A DNA stretch of 64,000 nt from Leeuwenhoekiella polynyae (lineage in GTDB: Bacteria > Bacteroidota > Bacteroidia > Flavobacteriales > Flavobacteriaceae), in contig NZ_QOVK01000005.1 of the NCBI RefSeq assembly GCF_004104075.1, positions 1-64,000 on the forward strand, read 5' to 3'. Below, in pieces: positions 26,211 to 34,367 of the stretch; the first letter of the stretch is position 1, and every line of letters begins with the position of its first letter. The notes under the pieces were generated by a model. It ran no database searches. It had not been told where the DNA came from and was given only the letters and a program-made list of their open reading frames with translations. Both the position numbers and the translations under genes were made by a program.

Positions 26211-26274
26211 CTCAGTTGGCTAGAGTGCTTGACTGGCAGTCAAGAGGTCGTGGGTTCGAATCCCATCTTCTCCA
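26201..26274 (+). tRNA. tRNA-Ala (anticodon GGC)
   Basis: 74 bases fold as a cloverleaf: acceptor GGGGATG / CTTCTCC (one T-T mismatch and one G-T pair), D-arm GCTC...GAGT, anticodon stem CTTGA / TCAAG with loop CTGGCAG (anticodon GGC, Ala), T-arm GTGGG-TTCGAAT-CCCAT, discriminator A. CCA is not encoded. A GIY-YIG ORF overlaps the first 10 bases. Confidence 0.92.
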
Positions 26275-26285
26275 CTAGTGTTTAC

Positions 26286-26321
26286 AAGGGTTTCCAGAGT
26301 TTTACTCTGGAAACCCTTTTT
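26286..26321 (+). terminator. intrinsic terminator after tRNA-Ala
   Basis: A perfect 15-bp stem (AAGGGTTTCCAGAGT / ACTCTGGAAACCCTT) with a TTT loop and a T-run. It ends the tRNA transcript. Confidence 0.92.
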
Positions 26322-26594
26322 ATTTGCACGCAGGTTGAAAATTTAATGTTTTTAACATATTTCGATTAAATAAGGAGAATTCTTATTTTACTGAAGGTAT
26401 CTCATAGCAATCAGCGGCGATGGCTATTTCGGAGTAATGGTGCCACCTGCTTCGGTCAAACAGTGCCACTTTAAAAGATACTGCAATTATATATAAAATT
26501 AATGTTACTCGTTCTTTAAAGCCCTCTTTCTTAGAGTGGAATTATTACATTAGACTGGACATAGAGTTGAATGAATATTATTGCAAGTTGTTAA
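26322..26594. other. gene-free stretch before truncated DUF2254
   Basis: About 270 bases with no gene, tRNA or clear hairpin that I can support. It ends exactly where the truncated DUF2254 frame opens (stop TAA at 26592), so the deletion or recombination joint is probably near 26595. Confidence 0.4.
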
Positions 26595-27464
26595 CTTAGC
26601 AATTATTCCCCACGCCTTATTCCCCTGCTACTTGCTGAAAAGCACCATCAGCTGGTTCTGGGTTTCAGTTCGGGTACCATCATTTACGCCTTGATCCTGG
26701 CGATCCCCATCGCCAGTGCCCATACCGACAGCTTTCCCAAACTGGCAGCGAGTCTGGGTGTGTTTTTTGCCATTATTTGTGTTTTTTTGTTTATCTACTT
26801 TATACATACGGTTTCCCAAAGTATTCACATCAATTATGTACTAAGTCAGGTATTTATACGTACCGAAAAAAACATGTTGAAGCAGCACGAGATCCACCGG
26901 GATTTTCGCATTCCCGCAGGAGACGCTCCCTATAAAAACAGGTTTTCTTTAGGGAAGGCAGGCTATCTGCATCAGCCGGAATTTGATAAACTCCTCACTT
27001 TTTGTCAAAAGGAAAGCATTGAACTCTGCTTGCTCCCCTTCCCGGGTCAGTTTATAAACCGGGAGGAGGTGCTGTTTACCTATAAGGGCGATCTTTCCAG
27101 GGAAGTATTGCAGCAGCTTTCCGGATATTTTGCGGTAGATCACGAGGTGCCTTTAAGCGTTCCCGAAACCGGATTTAAACATCTGGTGGAAGTGGCGGTA
27201 AAAGCCATGTCCCCGGCCATTAACGATCCGGGAACTGCTAAATCGGCTCTGGATTACTTTGCGCAGCTTCTGGAGTTACGCAATGCCTATCCCTATTATG
27301 CTTACGATACCCTAAAAATATCTCAGGAGGTCACCCGTAGCCTGGTATCGCAACAGAAATTGCTGAAGTACTGCTTTACAGAACTGGAACCGTATTTAAA
27401 AGACGATCCTCTTCTGATGGATTATTTACAGCATATAAAACACCGCAACGACTTAGCGGATTGA
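26595..27464 (+). pseudogene. DUF2254 membrane protein, N-terminally truncated
   Basis: The frame opens right after TAA 26592 and reads NYSPRLIPLLLAEKHHQLVL, then a membrane helix (LGVFFAIICVFLFIYFIH) and the long soluble DUF2254 region with VEVAVKAMSPAINDPGTAKS, the family hallmark. Intact DUF2254 proteins are ~400-440 residues with about four helices; roughly the first 140-150 residues are missing here, and no ATG lies near the new 5' end (TTG 26691 is the first plausible start). The stretch is visibly richer in G and C than its neighbours, which suggests transferred DNA. Function of the family is unknown. Confidence 0.75.
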
Positions 27465-28137
27465 AAACCGAAGGCCGATTTAAAACGATCTCTCCCTGAA
27501 ATTCGGTGTACATGCATCGCTTCATATCCATCCAATTGCGGGAACAGAAACTATGTTAATGAATTCTTAAATTCAAGGATTTAAAATGCCGTTTTCATAC
27601 ACTCTTCATACACTATCCTAGGCTTTGCTATGCCTTTGCCTGGGAGTTGCCCTACTTTAGAGGTGAATTTGACCTGTCTTTTACGCTAACCTGTTCTCTC
27701 ATACACCGGCTCTGCAACAACCATCTCGAAGCCAGAAAACCACTATATGCTTCAACATTTTTACCATTATGAACCCACATTCACCCACAAAAAGTGTGGT
27801 AAGCTGTGGTTGGAGTGTGGTTGCACTCGACCTTATCTAAGAAGTCTGGTATCTCTAATCAGCAATCAAATCATCACGATGCGTTCATTATAACCGTCTA
27901 AAACCGTACTGGGTATGGGTTAAATAAATTTGGTAGTCATTAAATTAGTCTGCCCTAGCATCTCCGATATTGCTTGCAACGGCACATCTTGAAGCATAGC
28001 CTCTGCGGCAAAGCTGTGTCTGGAGACCGTAAGACGTTAAACGGGTTTGAATCCCGCAGAGCTCACCTAATTCTTTTAGAACTTTGTTGTTTCCAAATTT
28101 TTTAATTTATAAATGGGTAATTTCACTATTTTAATTA
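27465..28137. other. gene-free scar region
   Basis: About 670 bases with no supportable gene. It contains a short inverted repeat (ACCCACA...AGTGTGGT, 27782-27801) and, near its right end, a tRNA/tmRNA-like 3' terminus (separate entry). Composition changes along it, consistent with several pieces of foreign or decayed DNA. Confidence 0.45.
28000..28068 (+). pseudogene. tmRNA/tRNA-like 3' end fragment
   Basis: CGGG-TTTGAAT-CCCG (28042-28056) is a perfect T-arm, followed by CAGAGCTCACC, close to the tmRNA end CCAGCTCCACC. Upstream, GCAAAGCTGTGTCTGGAGACC resembles the segment before the tRNA-like domain of tmRNA. No 5' partner or tag-peptide frame is nearby. It may be the attachment-site half left by an integrated element. 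Confidence 0.35.
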
Positions 28138-28803
28138 ATGGAAATGATGAATAATTCAGAATATAAAGTCAAGCATATTGCGTCTCAGCCGTTAGCAATT
28201 ACCGGGAAATGTGATGCTACACAATGGTCTGTTGCAAACAAGCTAGAAGATTTTGTTTCACCTTGGGATACAGCGTCTATAAGACCTATTGTTTTCAGAG
28301 CCTTATACGATTCAGAATTCTTTTATTTTAGTTTTAAGGTGCGAGATGGTGCCGTATTCACTGAACTGAAAGATGACAGTAAAGCCAGCATTGCAGAATC
28401 TGATCGGGTGGAGCTTTTTATAAGAGCTGATTCAAAAATGAGTCCGTATTATTGTCTGGAAATGGATACAAAGCCTCGCATTATGGATTTTAAAGCGATG
28501 CCTAATCGCGATTTTGATCTAAGCTGGAATTGGCCAGAAGGGGAGCTTGAAGTGAGATCTGAAATTCTAAACGATAGCTTTTCAGTGGAAGGAAGAATTA
28601 GTCTTCAATCTTTAGAAGAACTCCAGTTACTCAAGAAAGATTCCGAAGGCACTTTTATGGAAATAGGTGTCTATCGCGCAAAATACAAGACAGACGATGC
28701 CGGTCATAACCATCCAACCTGGATAACCTGGGTAGACCCTAAAACCCCTGAGCCCGACTTTCATATTCCAGAATCTTTTGGAGTATTCAGATTTGAATTT
28801 TAG
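28138..28803 (+). CDS. carbohydrate-binding family 9-like protein
   Basis: A 221-residue protein without a signal peptide. Its beta-sandwich pattern (RALYDSEFFYFSFKVRD, SDRVELFIRAD, YYCLEMDTKPRIMDFK, SFSVEGRISLQSL and the C-terminal PESFGVFRFEF) matches CBM9-like proteins of the DOMON-type fold that occur alone in Bacteroidota sugar loci. It probably binds a sugar or is a structural helper; ligand unknown. Its end overlaps the converging lacI-type gene by 4 bases. ATG 28138 is used; ATG 28144 and 28147 are in frame and equally possible. Confidence 0.85.
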   Translation: MEMMNNSEYKVKHIASQPLAITGKCDATQWSVANKLEDFVSPWDTASIRPIVFRALYDSEFFYFSFKVRDGAVFTELKDDSKASIAESDRVELFIRADSKMSPYYCLEMDTKPRIMDFKAMPNRDFDLSWNWPEGELEVRSEILNDSFSVEGRISLQSLEELQLLKKDSEGTFMEIGVYRAKYKTDDAGHNHPTWITWVDPKTPEPDFHIPESFGVFRFEF

Positions 28804-29849
28804 TCTAAATATTGTTGATAATTTTCTGTATTGATAATATCAATAGGAAGCGTTACCGATTCTTGAAAAGCTTTGTCGAATAAGAAAAATTCAATGAGCC
28901 TTGTTAAGCTTAAATATACTTGCTTCTTAGGATCTTGATGTATTAGAAATGCAATCTTATCTTCTTTTAAAAATTTGATGTTTTCTGCAACTAAATCATA
29001 ACCTATTATAATACTATTGGGTAAATAAGATGAAATAGGATTCGCTAAAAGGTAGGACTTAGAAGTTGTGATAAATATACCATCAACCTCATGAACAGTT
29101 TTTAAAAAGCTCTCTATATTTTCTTCAAGTGAGATTTTAGAGTTTTTATTCAGATTATAAACTGTTATTGAATAGTCTAAATCCTCTTTTTGTGTATAAT
29201 AATCTTTAAATCCGCGTTCTTTCTCCTGCATATGTGAAGCATTCTGGAAAGCTTCATCGATATGCAAAACTGCTAAGGAAGCTTTTTTACCAAACAACAT
29301 ATTAAAAAGCTTTGCCGCGACTCGACCACTTTGAAATAGATTCTGGCCAATCTCCAGATTAACTTTATGGTCTTTAATATAGTTATTGAAAGTAGCTATT
29401 TTAATACTTGCTTCTAAGCATTTTTCAGCAATGATTTCTGCTTCCTTGTTAAACAAGGGAACCATCAGTAGAGCATCAGGTTTTTTGGATATGACTAATT
29501 CTGCAGCTTTTTTAAAGGATTTTGTTGAATAAGGTTTAAATAAGCCTTTATTAATTTTTATACCGAAGTGGCTAAATTCATTTTCAATTTGATCTATCGC
29601 TTCATAGCAAGGTAACCAATAAGGGTCTTCATTAGCATCTGGTAATAAAATAGCAATGTTATAGACCTTATTGTTCTTAAGGCTCTTTGCTATGGGATTG
29701 GGCTTATATTCAATTTTATCAAGTACCTTATTTACTTTTTCTAAAGCTTTAGAAGAAACTTTTCCACGCTTATGCATTACGCGATCAACAGTGCCTTTAG
29801 AAACACCTGCTAACTCAGCAATATCTTTAATGGTGTAGTTTTTTTTCAT
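28800..29849 (-). CDS. LacI-family transcriptional regulator
   Basis: A 349-residue regulator. The N-terminal HTH (YTIKDIAELAGVSKGTVDRV) and hinge (YKPNPIAKSLK) are canonical; ~60-349 form the two-lobe sugar-binding domain. It is divergent from the amino-sugar operon starting at 30048. Four copies of a TGTG-CTCGA-type palindrome lie around this operon (two upstream, two between glmM-like and susC), which makes this the likely repressor of both. The promoter box TATCTTTG lies only 5 bases before ATG, so the mRNA may be leaderless. Effector unknown; a HexNAc or its phosphate is a reasonable guess. Confidence 0.92.
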   Translation of the reverse strand: MKKNYTIKDIAELAGVSKGTVDRVMHKRGKVSSKALEKVNKVLDKIEYKPNPIAKSLKNNKVYNIAILLPDANEDPYWLPCYEAIDQIENEFSHFGIKINKGLFKPYSTKSFKKAAELVISKKPDALLMVPLFNKEAEIIAEKCLEASIKIATFNNYIKDHKVNLEIGQNLFQSGRVAAKLFNMLFGKKASLAVLHIDEAFQNASHMQEKERGFKDYYTQKEDLDYSITVYNLNKNSKISLEENIESFLKTVHEVDGIFITTSKSYLLANPISSYLPNSIIIGYDLVAENIKFLKEDKIAFLIHQDPKKQVYLSLTRLIEFFLFDKAFQESVTLPIDIINTENYQQYLD

Positions 29850-29854
29850 CTGGA

Positions 29855-29862
29855 CAAAGATA
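29855..29862 (-). promoter_or_regulatory. -7 promoter box TATCTTTG of the lacI-type gene
   Basis: Exact TAnnTTTG match on the minus strand, ending 5 bases before ATG 29849. With Bacteroidota spacing the transcript would start at or next to the A of ATG, which implies a leaderless message. Confidence 0.65.
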
Positions 29863-29890
29863 GTAATCTTCAGTAATTAAAATTTACAAT

Positions 29891-29904
29891 TGTGTTCGAT
29901 AACA
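29891..29904. promoter_or_regulatory. putative LacI operator A
   Basis: TGTGTTCGATAACA, two changes from operator B (TGTGTTCGAGCACA), whose start lies 22 bases further right, that is two helical turns away. It lies between lacI and the nucleotidyltransferase gene. Confidence 0.65.
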
Positions 29905-29912
29905 TAATTTAG

Positions 29913-29926
29913 TGTGTTCGAGCACA
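29913..29926. promoter_or_regulatory. putative LacI operator B
   Basis: TGTGTTCGAGCACA, the exact reverse complement of operator C (TGTGCTCGAACACA) and close to D. The arms TGTG..CGAGCACA are a near palindrome. It lies upstream of the amino-sugar operon, divergent from lacI. Confidence 0.7.
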
Positions 29927-30047
29927 TTTTCTACTAAAATGCTTTTTTATCCTATTATTTTTAGATAAATTGTACCATAATTAAGAATTAAAATAAGTAT
30001 CAAAACAAATTAAACAATATATAAATACTTGATTTTTAAATATTTAA

Positions 30048-30974
30048 ATGAAAACAGATAAAAAAAATGCACACGGCCCTGCACTTGTTATACTTGCTGC
30101 AGGAATAGGGAGTCGTTATGGAGGTTTAAAGCAACTAGATACATTTTCACCTCAGGGGGATACAATTATCGATTTTTCTATTTATGATGCAATTCAAGCA
30201 GGTTTTAAAAAAATTGTATTCATTATTAGAGAGAATTTATTACAAGAGTTTCAAGAAGTTTTTGAGCCTAAGTTAAAAGGAAAAGCAGCGGTAGATTATG
30301 TGTTTCAGGAATTAGACCGGGTGCCGGATGCTTACGTAGACCCCAACCGTACTAAACCTTGGGGTACCGGGCATGCACTTTTATTAACAAAAGACGTGGT
30401 TGAAGACAATTTTGCGATCATCAACGCAGATGACTTTTATGGGCGGGAGTCTTTTATCACGATGGCTAATGCATTGAATAAAATCGATCCTACATCATAC
30501 CATTTTAACATGGTTGCTTTTCAGCTTAAAAATACAGTTTCAGATCATGGATATGTTTCTCGTGGCGAATGTAAAGTTTCTAAAGAAGGCTATCTAGAGG
30601 ATGTAACCGAACGTACACACATCGAGAAACAAGACGATAAAATTCTTGTAGAAAAAGAAAATGGTACGTTAGAGCCTATAGATCCAAATACGTTTGTGTC
30701 TATGAATTTTTGGGGTTTTACACCAAAATGTTTTGAATTTGGATGGGAACTATTTACTGATTTTCTCGAGCAAAGTAAAGGCAATATTAAAGCAGAATTT
30801 TTTATTCCTACTGTGGTCAATGACATGTTACACGCTGATAAAGTATGTGTCGAAGTGTTGAGTACTCCAGAGAAATGGTTTGGCGTAACGTATAAAGAAG
30901 ATAAAGCTATCGCGCAGCAGGAAATTAAAAAGTTAAAAGATAATGCGGTATACCCTGTACAATTATGGGATTAA
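30048..30974 (+). CDS. sugar-1-phosphate nucleotidyltransferase
   Basis: A 308-residue GT-A-fold nucleotidyltransferase. VILAAGIGSRYGGLKQLDTF is the NTP-binding signature, FAIINADDFYGRESF the metal-binding Asp region, and GTGHALLLTKD a substrate loop. It makes NDP-sugar from sugar-1-phosphate and NTP; with a HexNAc kinase and 4-epimerase downstream, UDP-HexNAc is the likely product, but the nucleotide cannot be read from sequence. It overlaps the kinase gene by 10 bases (30965-30974), the first of several tight junctions in the operon. Confidence 0.88.
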   Translation: MKTDKKNAHGPALVILAAGIGSRYGGLKQLDTFSPQGDTIIDFSIYDAIQAGFKKIVFIIRENLLQEFQEVFEPKLKGKAAVDYVFQELDRVPDAYVDPNRTKPWGTGHALLLTKDVVEDNFAIINADDFYGRESFITMANALNKIDPTSYHFNMVAFQLKNTVSDHGYVSRGECKVSKEGYLEDVTERTHIEKQDDKILVEKENGTLEPIDPNTFVSMNFWGFTPKCFEFGWELFTDFLEQSKGNIKAEFFIPTVVNDMLHADKVCVEVLSTPEKWFGVTYKEDKAIAQQEIKKLKDNAVYPVQLWD

Positions 30975-32080
30975 ACACAAATGAGTTAATAACTTCAGTT
31001 TTTAATGCTTTCAATCACAACTGCACGATTACTGAAATTCAGGAATTTTCTAGTGGTCATATTAATGACACCTATTTAATACGCACAGCTGAACAGCAGC
31101 ATTTTGTATTACAACGTATTAATGATGAAGTTTTTGATAATGTACAGGCACTAGTTAATAATAAGGTAAAAGTAAGTAAGCATCTGGCTTCAAAACTATT
31201 CCGGTTAACTGCGGAAGAAAAATACAGACGCGTACTTACTTTTCTACCCACTAAGATGGGCGCGTATTATTATCAAGACTCAGAGAGTAAATTTTGGAAC
31301 TTAACCTATTATATCTCAAAGAGTATTTCTTATGATACAGTCTCTAATAAGGAGATCGCTTATGAAGGCGGAAAATTATTTGGAAAGTTTATAAGTCAGA
31401 CCAGTGATTTTGATGCTTCTGAATTGGTAGAAATCATACCGGGTTTTCATGACGTTAAGAGAAGGCTGTTGCAATTTGAGCAAGCAAAAAGAAAGGCTTC
31501 TGCAGATCGATTAAAAAAAGCTAATACTCAAATCTTAAGAGTAGAAGCATTGCAGGAAGAAATGGTGATTCTACAGTGCCTTAAAGATGAAGGTAAAATA
31601 CCTAACCGCGTAACACACAACGATACTAAAATTTCGAATGCTCTTTTTGATTCTAACAATAAAGGTTTGTGCGTGATTGATACCGATACGGTAATGCCGG
31701 GTATCGTGCATAACGATTTTGGAGATGCTATTAGAACCATTTGCAATACTGCAGAAGAAGACCAAAAAGATTTAAGTCTGGTAAACTTTAATGTGAAGTA
31801 CTACGAAGCCTATCTAAAAGGGTTTTTAGAAGAATTGCAAGATTCTTTGTCAGCCTTAGAGATCGAATTTTTGCCACTAGGTGCTAAAACTATAATCTAC
31901 ATAATGGGCTTACGATTTTTAACCGATTATTTGACCGGCGATGTGTATTACAAGACTACGTATGATGAACACAATCTAGACCGCGCAAAAAACCAATTTA
32001 AACTTATAGAAAGTTTTGAAGAGCAATACGAAGAAATCTTAAAACTGAGTAAATCAATCTCAAAAGTAAAACAGCTATGA
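30965..32080 (+). CDS. NahK-like N-acetylhexosamine 1-kinase (APH fold)
   Basis: A 371-residue phosphotransferase of the aminoglycoside-phosphotransferase fold. The catalytic and metal motifs HNDTKISNALFD and VIDTDTVMPGIVHNDFGDAIRT follow the NahK pattern (HTDTKxxN, DLDTxMPG, DFGDAIR) of the bifidobacterial lacto-N-biose pathway. It should phosphorylate the anomeric OH of GalNAc and/or GlcNAc. It overlaps its upstream neighbour by 10 bases and the epimerase by 4, so translation is coupled. Alternative: another sugar 1-kinase of the same fold. Confidence 0.8.
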   Translation: MGLNTNELITSVFNAFNHNCTITEIQEFSSGHINDTYLIRTAEQQHFVLQRINDEVFDNVQALVNNKVKVSKHLASKLFRLTAEEKYRRVLTFLPTKMGAYYYQDSESKFWNLTYYISKSISYDTVSNKEIAYEGGKLFGKFISQTSDFDASELVEIIPGFHDVKRRLLQFEQAKRKASADRLKKANTQILRVEALQEEMVILQCLKDEGKIPNRVTHNDTKISNALFDSNNKGLCVIDTDTVMPGIVHNDFGDAIRTICNTAEEDQKDLSLVNFNVKYYEAYLKGFLEELQDSLSALEIEFLPLGAKTIIYIMGLRFLTDYLTGDVYYKTTYDEHNLDRAKNQFKLIESFEEQYEEILKLSKSISKVKQL

Positions 32081-33018
32081 AAAAATATGTAATCACCGGA
32101 GGTGCCGGATTCATTGGAAGTCATATTGCTGAATATCTTGTAAGCGAAGGCCATAAAGTTGTTGTTTTAGACAGTTTACGTACCGGATTTAAGAAAAATA
32201 TTGATTCGTTTAATCTAGAATTTGTGCAAGGTGATATAAGAGATGCCGATAAAGTTAACCAACTGGTTACTGATGCATCTGCGATTTTTCACTTGGCTGC
32301 ATTAGTAAGTGTTCCTGAATCTATTGATAAAATTTCAGAGTGTAATGCAATTAATACACAGGGAACAATTAATGTTTTAGAAGCAGCGCGAAACGCAGGA
32401 AACTGTAAAGTGATTCTTTCATCCTCTGCGGCTAATTATGGGGACAATCCCGTTTCTCCAAAGGTGGAAACTATGAAACCCGAGCCGTTAACGCCCTATT
32501 CAATCACAAAACTTGATGGAGAATTTTATCTGGACATGTATCGCAATCAGTTTAATATACCTACAACTTCCTTGCGTTATTTTAACGTATTTGGTCCTCG
32601 CCAAAACCCGAAATCAGCTTATGCTGCAGTAGTTCCCATTTTTATAATCAATGCTTTGCAAAACAAACCCTTAACGATTTATGGTGACGGAAAGCAAACA
32701 CGGGATTTTATTTACGTAAAAGATGTTGTTGCTGCAAATTTAAAAGCTTCACAAACAGGAAAAGGGGTTTATAATGTGGCCTTGGGTAATAGTACTTCAG
32801 TGATAGCACTTGCAGAGTTTATTATAAAAATCACCAATTCTAAATCTGAAATTCAGTTTAAAGAATCAAGAGCCGGTGATATCAAGCATTCACAAGCAAA
32901 CCCTGCAAAATTTCTGAAAGAAGGTTTTAAACCTAAATATTCTATAGAAGAAGGTTTAAAAGAAACAATAGCATTTTATGAAAGTGAACTGCTGGCACAA
33001 GTAAAACAACAACATTAA
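32077..33018 (+). CDS. NAD-dependent sugar nucleotide 4-epimerase
   Basis: A 313-residue extended short-chain dehydrogenase: GGAGFIGSHIAEYL (NAD loop), the Ser cluster 115-117 with NYGDNPVSP, catalytic Tyr141/Lys145 in PYSITK and the C-terminal sugar-binding half. It resembles UDP-GlcNAc/GalNAc 4-epimerases (WbpP/GalE type), fitting interconversion of UDP-GalNAc and UDP-GlcNAc here. The start overlaps the kinase stop (ATGA), and the MFS gene follows with one base between. Confidence 0.88.
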   Translation: MKKYVITGGAGFIGSHIAEYLVSEGHKVVVLDSLRTGFKKNIDSFNLEFVQGDIRDADKVNQLVTDASAIFHLAALVSVPESIDKISECNAINTQGTINVLEAARNAGNCKVILSSSAANYGDNPVSPKVETMKPEPLTPYSITKLDGEFYLDMYRNQFNIPTTSLRYFNVFGPRQNPKSAYAAVVPIFIINALQNKPLTIYGDGKQTRDFIYVKDVVAANLKASQTGKGVYNVALGNSTSVIALAEFIIKITNSKSEIQFKESRAGDIKHSQANPAKFLKEGFKPKYSIEEGLKETIAFYESELLAQVKQQH

Positions 33019-33019
33019 A

Positions 33020-34348
33020 ATGGCGAAATCTTCATCAGAAACTGAGCAACCTCAGGGATCAAAAAATGTATCAATAGCAATTATAGCAGGAATGTTTTTC
33101 ATTTTAGGTTTTATAACCTGGATAAATGGAGCGCTTATTCCATTTATGAAAGCCATTAATGAACTCACTGATCAGCAATCGTATTGGGTTGCATCTGCAT
33201 CTTACATCTCATTTGTTGTAATGGCATTACCAGCATCTGCTATTTTAAAGCGCATAGGTTATTGCAAGGGGATGTCGTTAGGGTTGTTTATTATGGGATT
33301 AGGAGCATTGGTTTTTATTCCAGCAGCAGAAGCGCGCACCTACTCCTATTTTCTTATAGGAATATTTATTCAGGGAGCAGGAATGACCGTATTACAAACG
33401 GCTGTAAACCCATACATCACCATTTTAGGACCTATTAAAAGTGCTGCTAAACGTATCGCTATTATGGGGATTTCTAACAAAGTAGCTGGTGCTCTAGGAT
33501 CTTTAATATTTGGGGCTTTATTGCTTTCGGGGATAGCAGCGACAAAAGATAAAATTAAGCTTGTAGAAGCAAGTGAGAAAGCCATTTTACTTGATCAAAT
33601 GGCAGACAGTGTGGTATGGCCTTATATAATTATGGCGATTTGCTTATTTATTTTCGCATTCCTTATACGTAAAGCACCTTTACCAGAACTGGAAGCAACA
33701 GAATCTGATGTGCCGGGAGCAGAAGTTTCAAAAAAATCGGTGCTTCATTATCCACACTTGATTTTTGGGGTTTTAGCACTTTTTGTATACGTAGGTGTTG
33801 AGGTTATTGCTGGTGATAGTATCATTTCATACGGCTTAGCGTTAGGTTTTCCGGCGGAACAATCTAAGTTTTTTACCTCGTACACTTTACTTGCGATGGT
33901 ATGTTCATACGCTTTAGGAATCTATTTAATTCCCAAATATATAGAGCAGCGTAATGCATTAATTATAAGTGCTTTGCTTGGTATTGTATTGAGTGTTTTA
34001 ATCATCAATACCACAGGGTTTACCTCAGTATTATTAATTGCTGCACTAGGAATCTCAAATGCAATGGTATGGCCGGCAATATGGCCGTTATCGCTAAATA
34101 ATTTAGGAAAGCATACTAAAACAGGCTCTGCCTTACTAATTATGGGAATATCTGGTGGTGCACTTATTCCACCCCTATATGGCAGATTAGTAGATATCAA
34201 TAAAACGGATTTGATACAAGATGGAGTTGCAACTGCAGCCGCTGCAGGAGAAGCTGCAAATTCTGGATACATCATCTTAACCCCGTGTTATCTCATCATC
34301 TTGCTATTTGCGCTTTGGGGATGTCGCATAAAAAGTTGGTCAAAATAA
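33020..34348 (+). CDS. sugar MFS transporter (FucP/NagP-like)
   Basis: A 442-residue inner-membrane porter with twelve hydrophobic helices. GMFFILGFITWINGALIPFM at the N-terminus and the Gly/Pro-rich GPIKSAAKRIAIMGISNKVAGALG loop mark the FucP/NagP group of sugar:H+ symporters. In this setting it most likely imports free GalNAc or GlcNAc. It starts one base after the epimerase stop. Confidence 0.9.
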   Translation: MAKSSSETEQPQGSKNVSIAIIAGMFFILGFITWINGALIPFMKAINELTDQQSYWVASASYISFVVMALPASAILKRIGYCKGMSLGLFIMGLGALVFIPAAEARTYSYFLIGIFIQGAGMTVLQTAVNPYITILGPIKSAAKRIAIMGISNKVAGALGSLIFGALLLSGIAATKDKIKLVEASEKAILLDQMADSVVWPYIIMAICLFIFAFLIRKAPLPELEATESDVPGAEVSKKSVLHYPHLIFGVLALFVYVGVEVIAGDSIISYGLALGFPAEQSKFFTSYTLLAMVCSYALGIYLIPKYIEQRNALIISALLGIVLSVLIINTTGFTSVLLIAALGISNAMVWPAIWPLSLNNLGKHTKTGSALLIMGISGGALIPPLYGRLVDINKTDLIQDGVATAAAAGEAANSGYIILTPCYLIILLFALWGCRIKSWSK

Positions 34349-34367
34349 AAATCATAAAATAATAATA

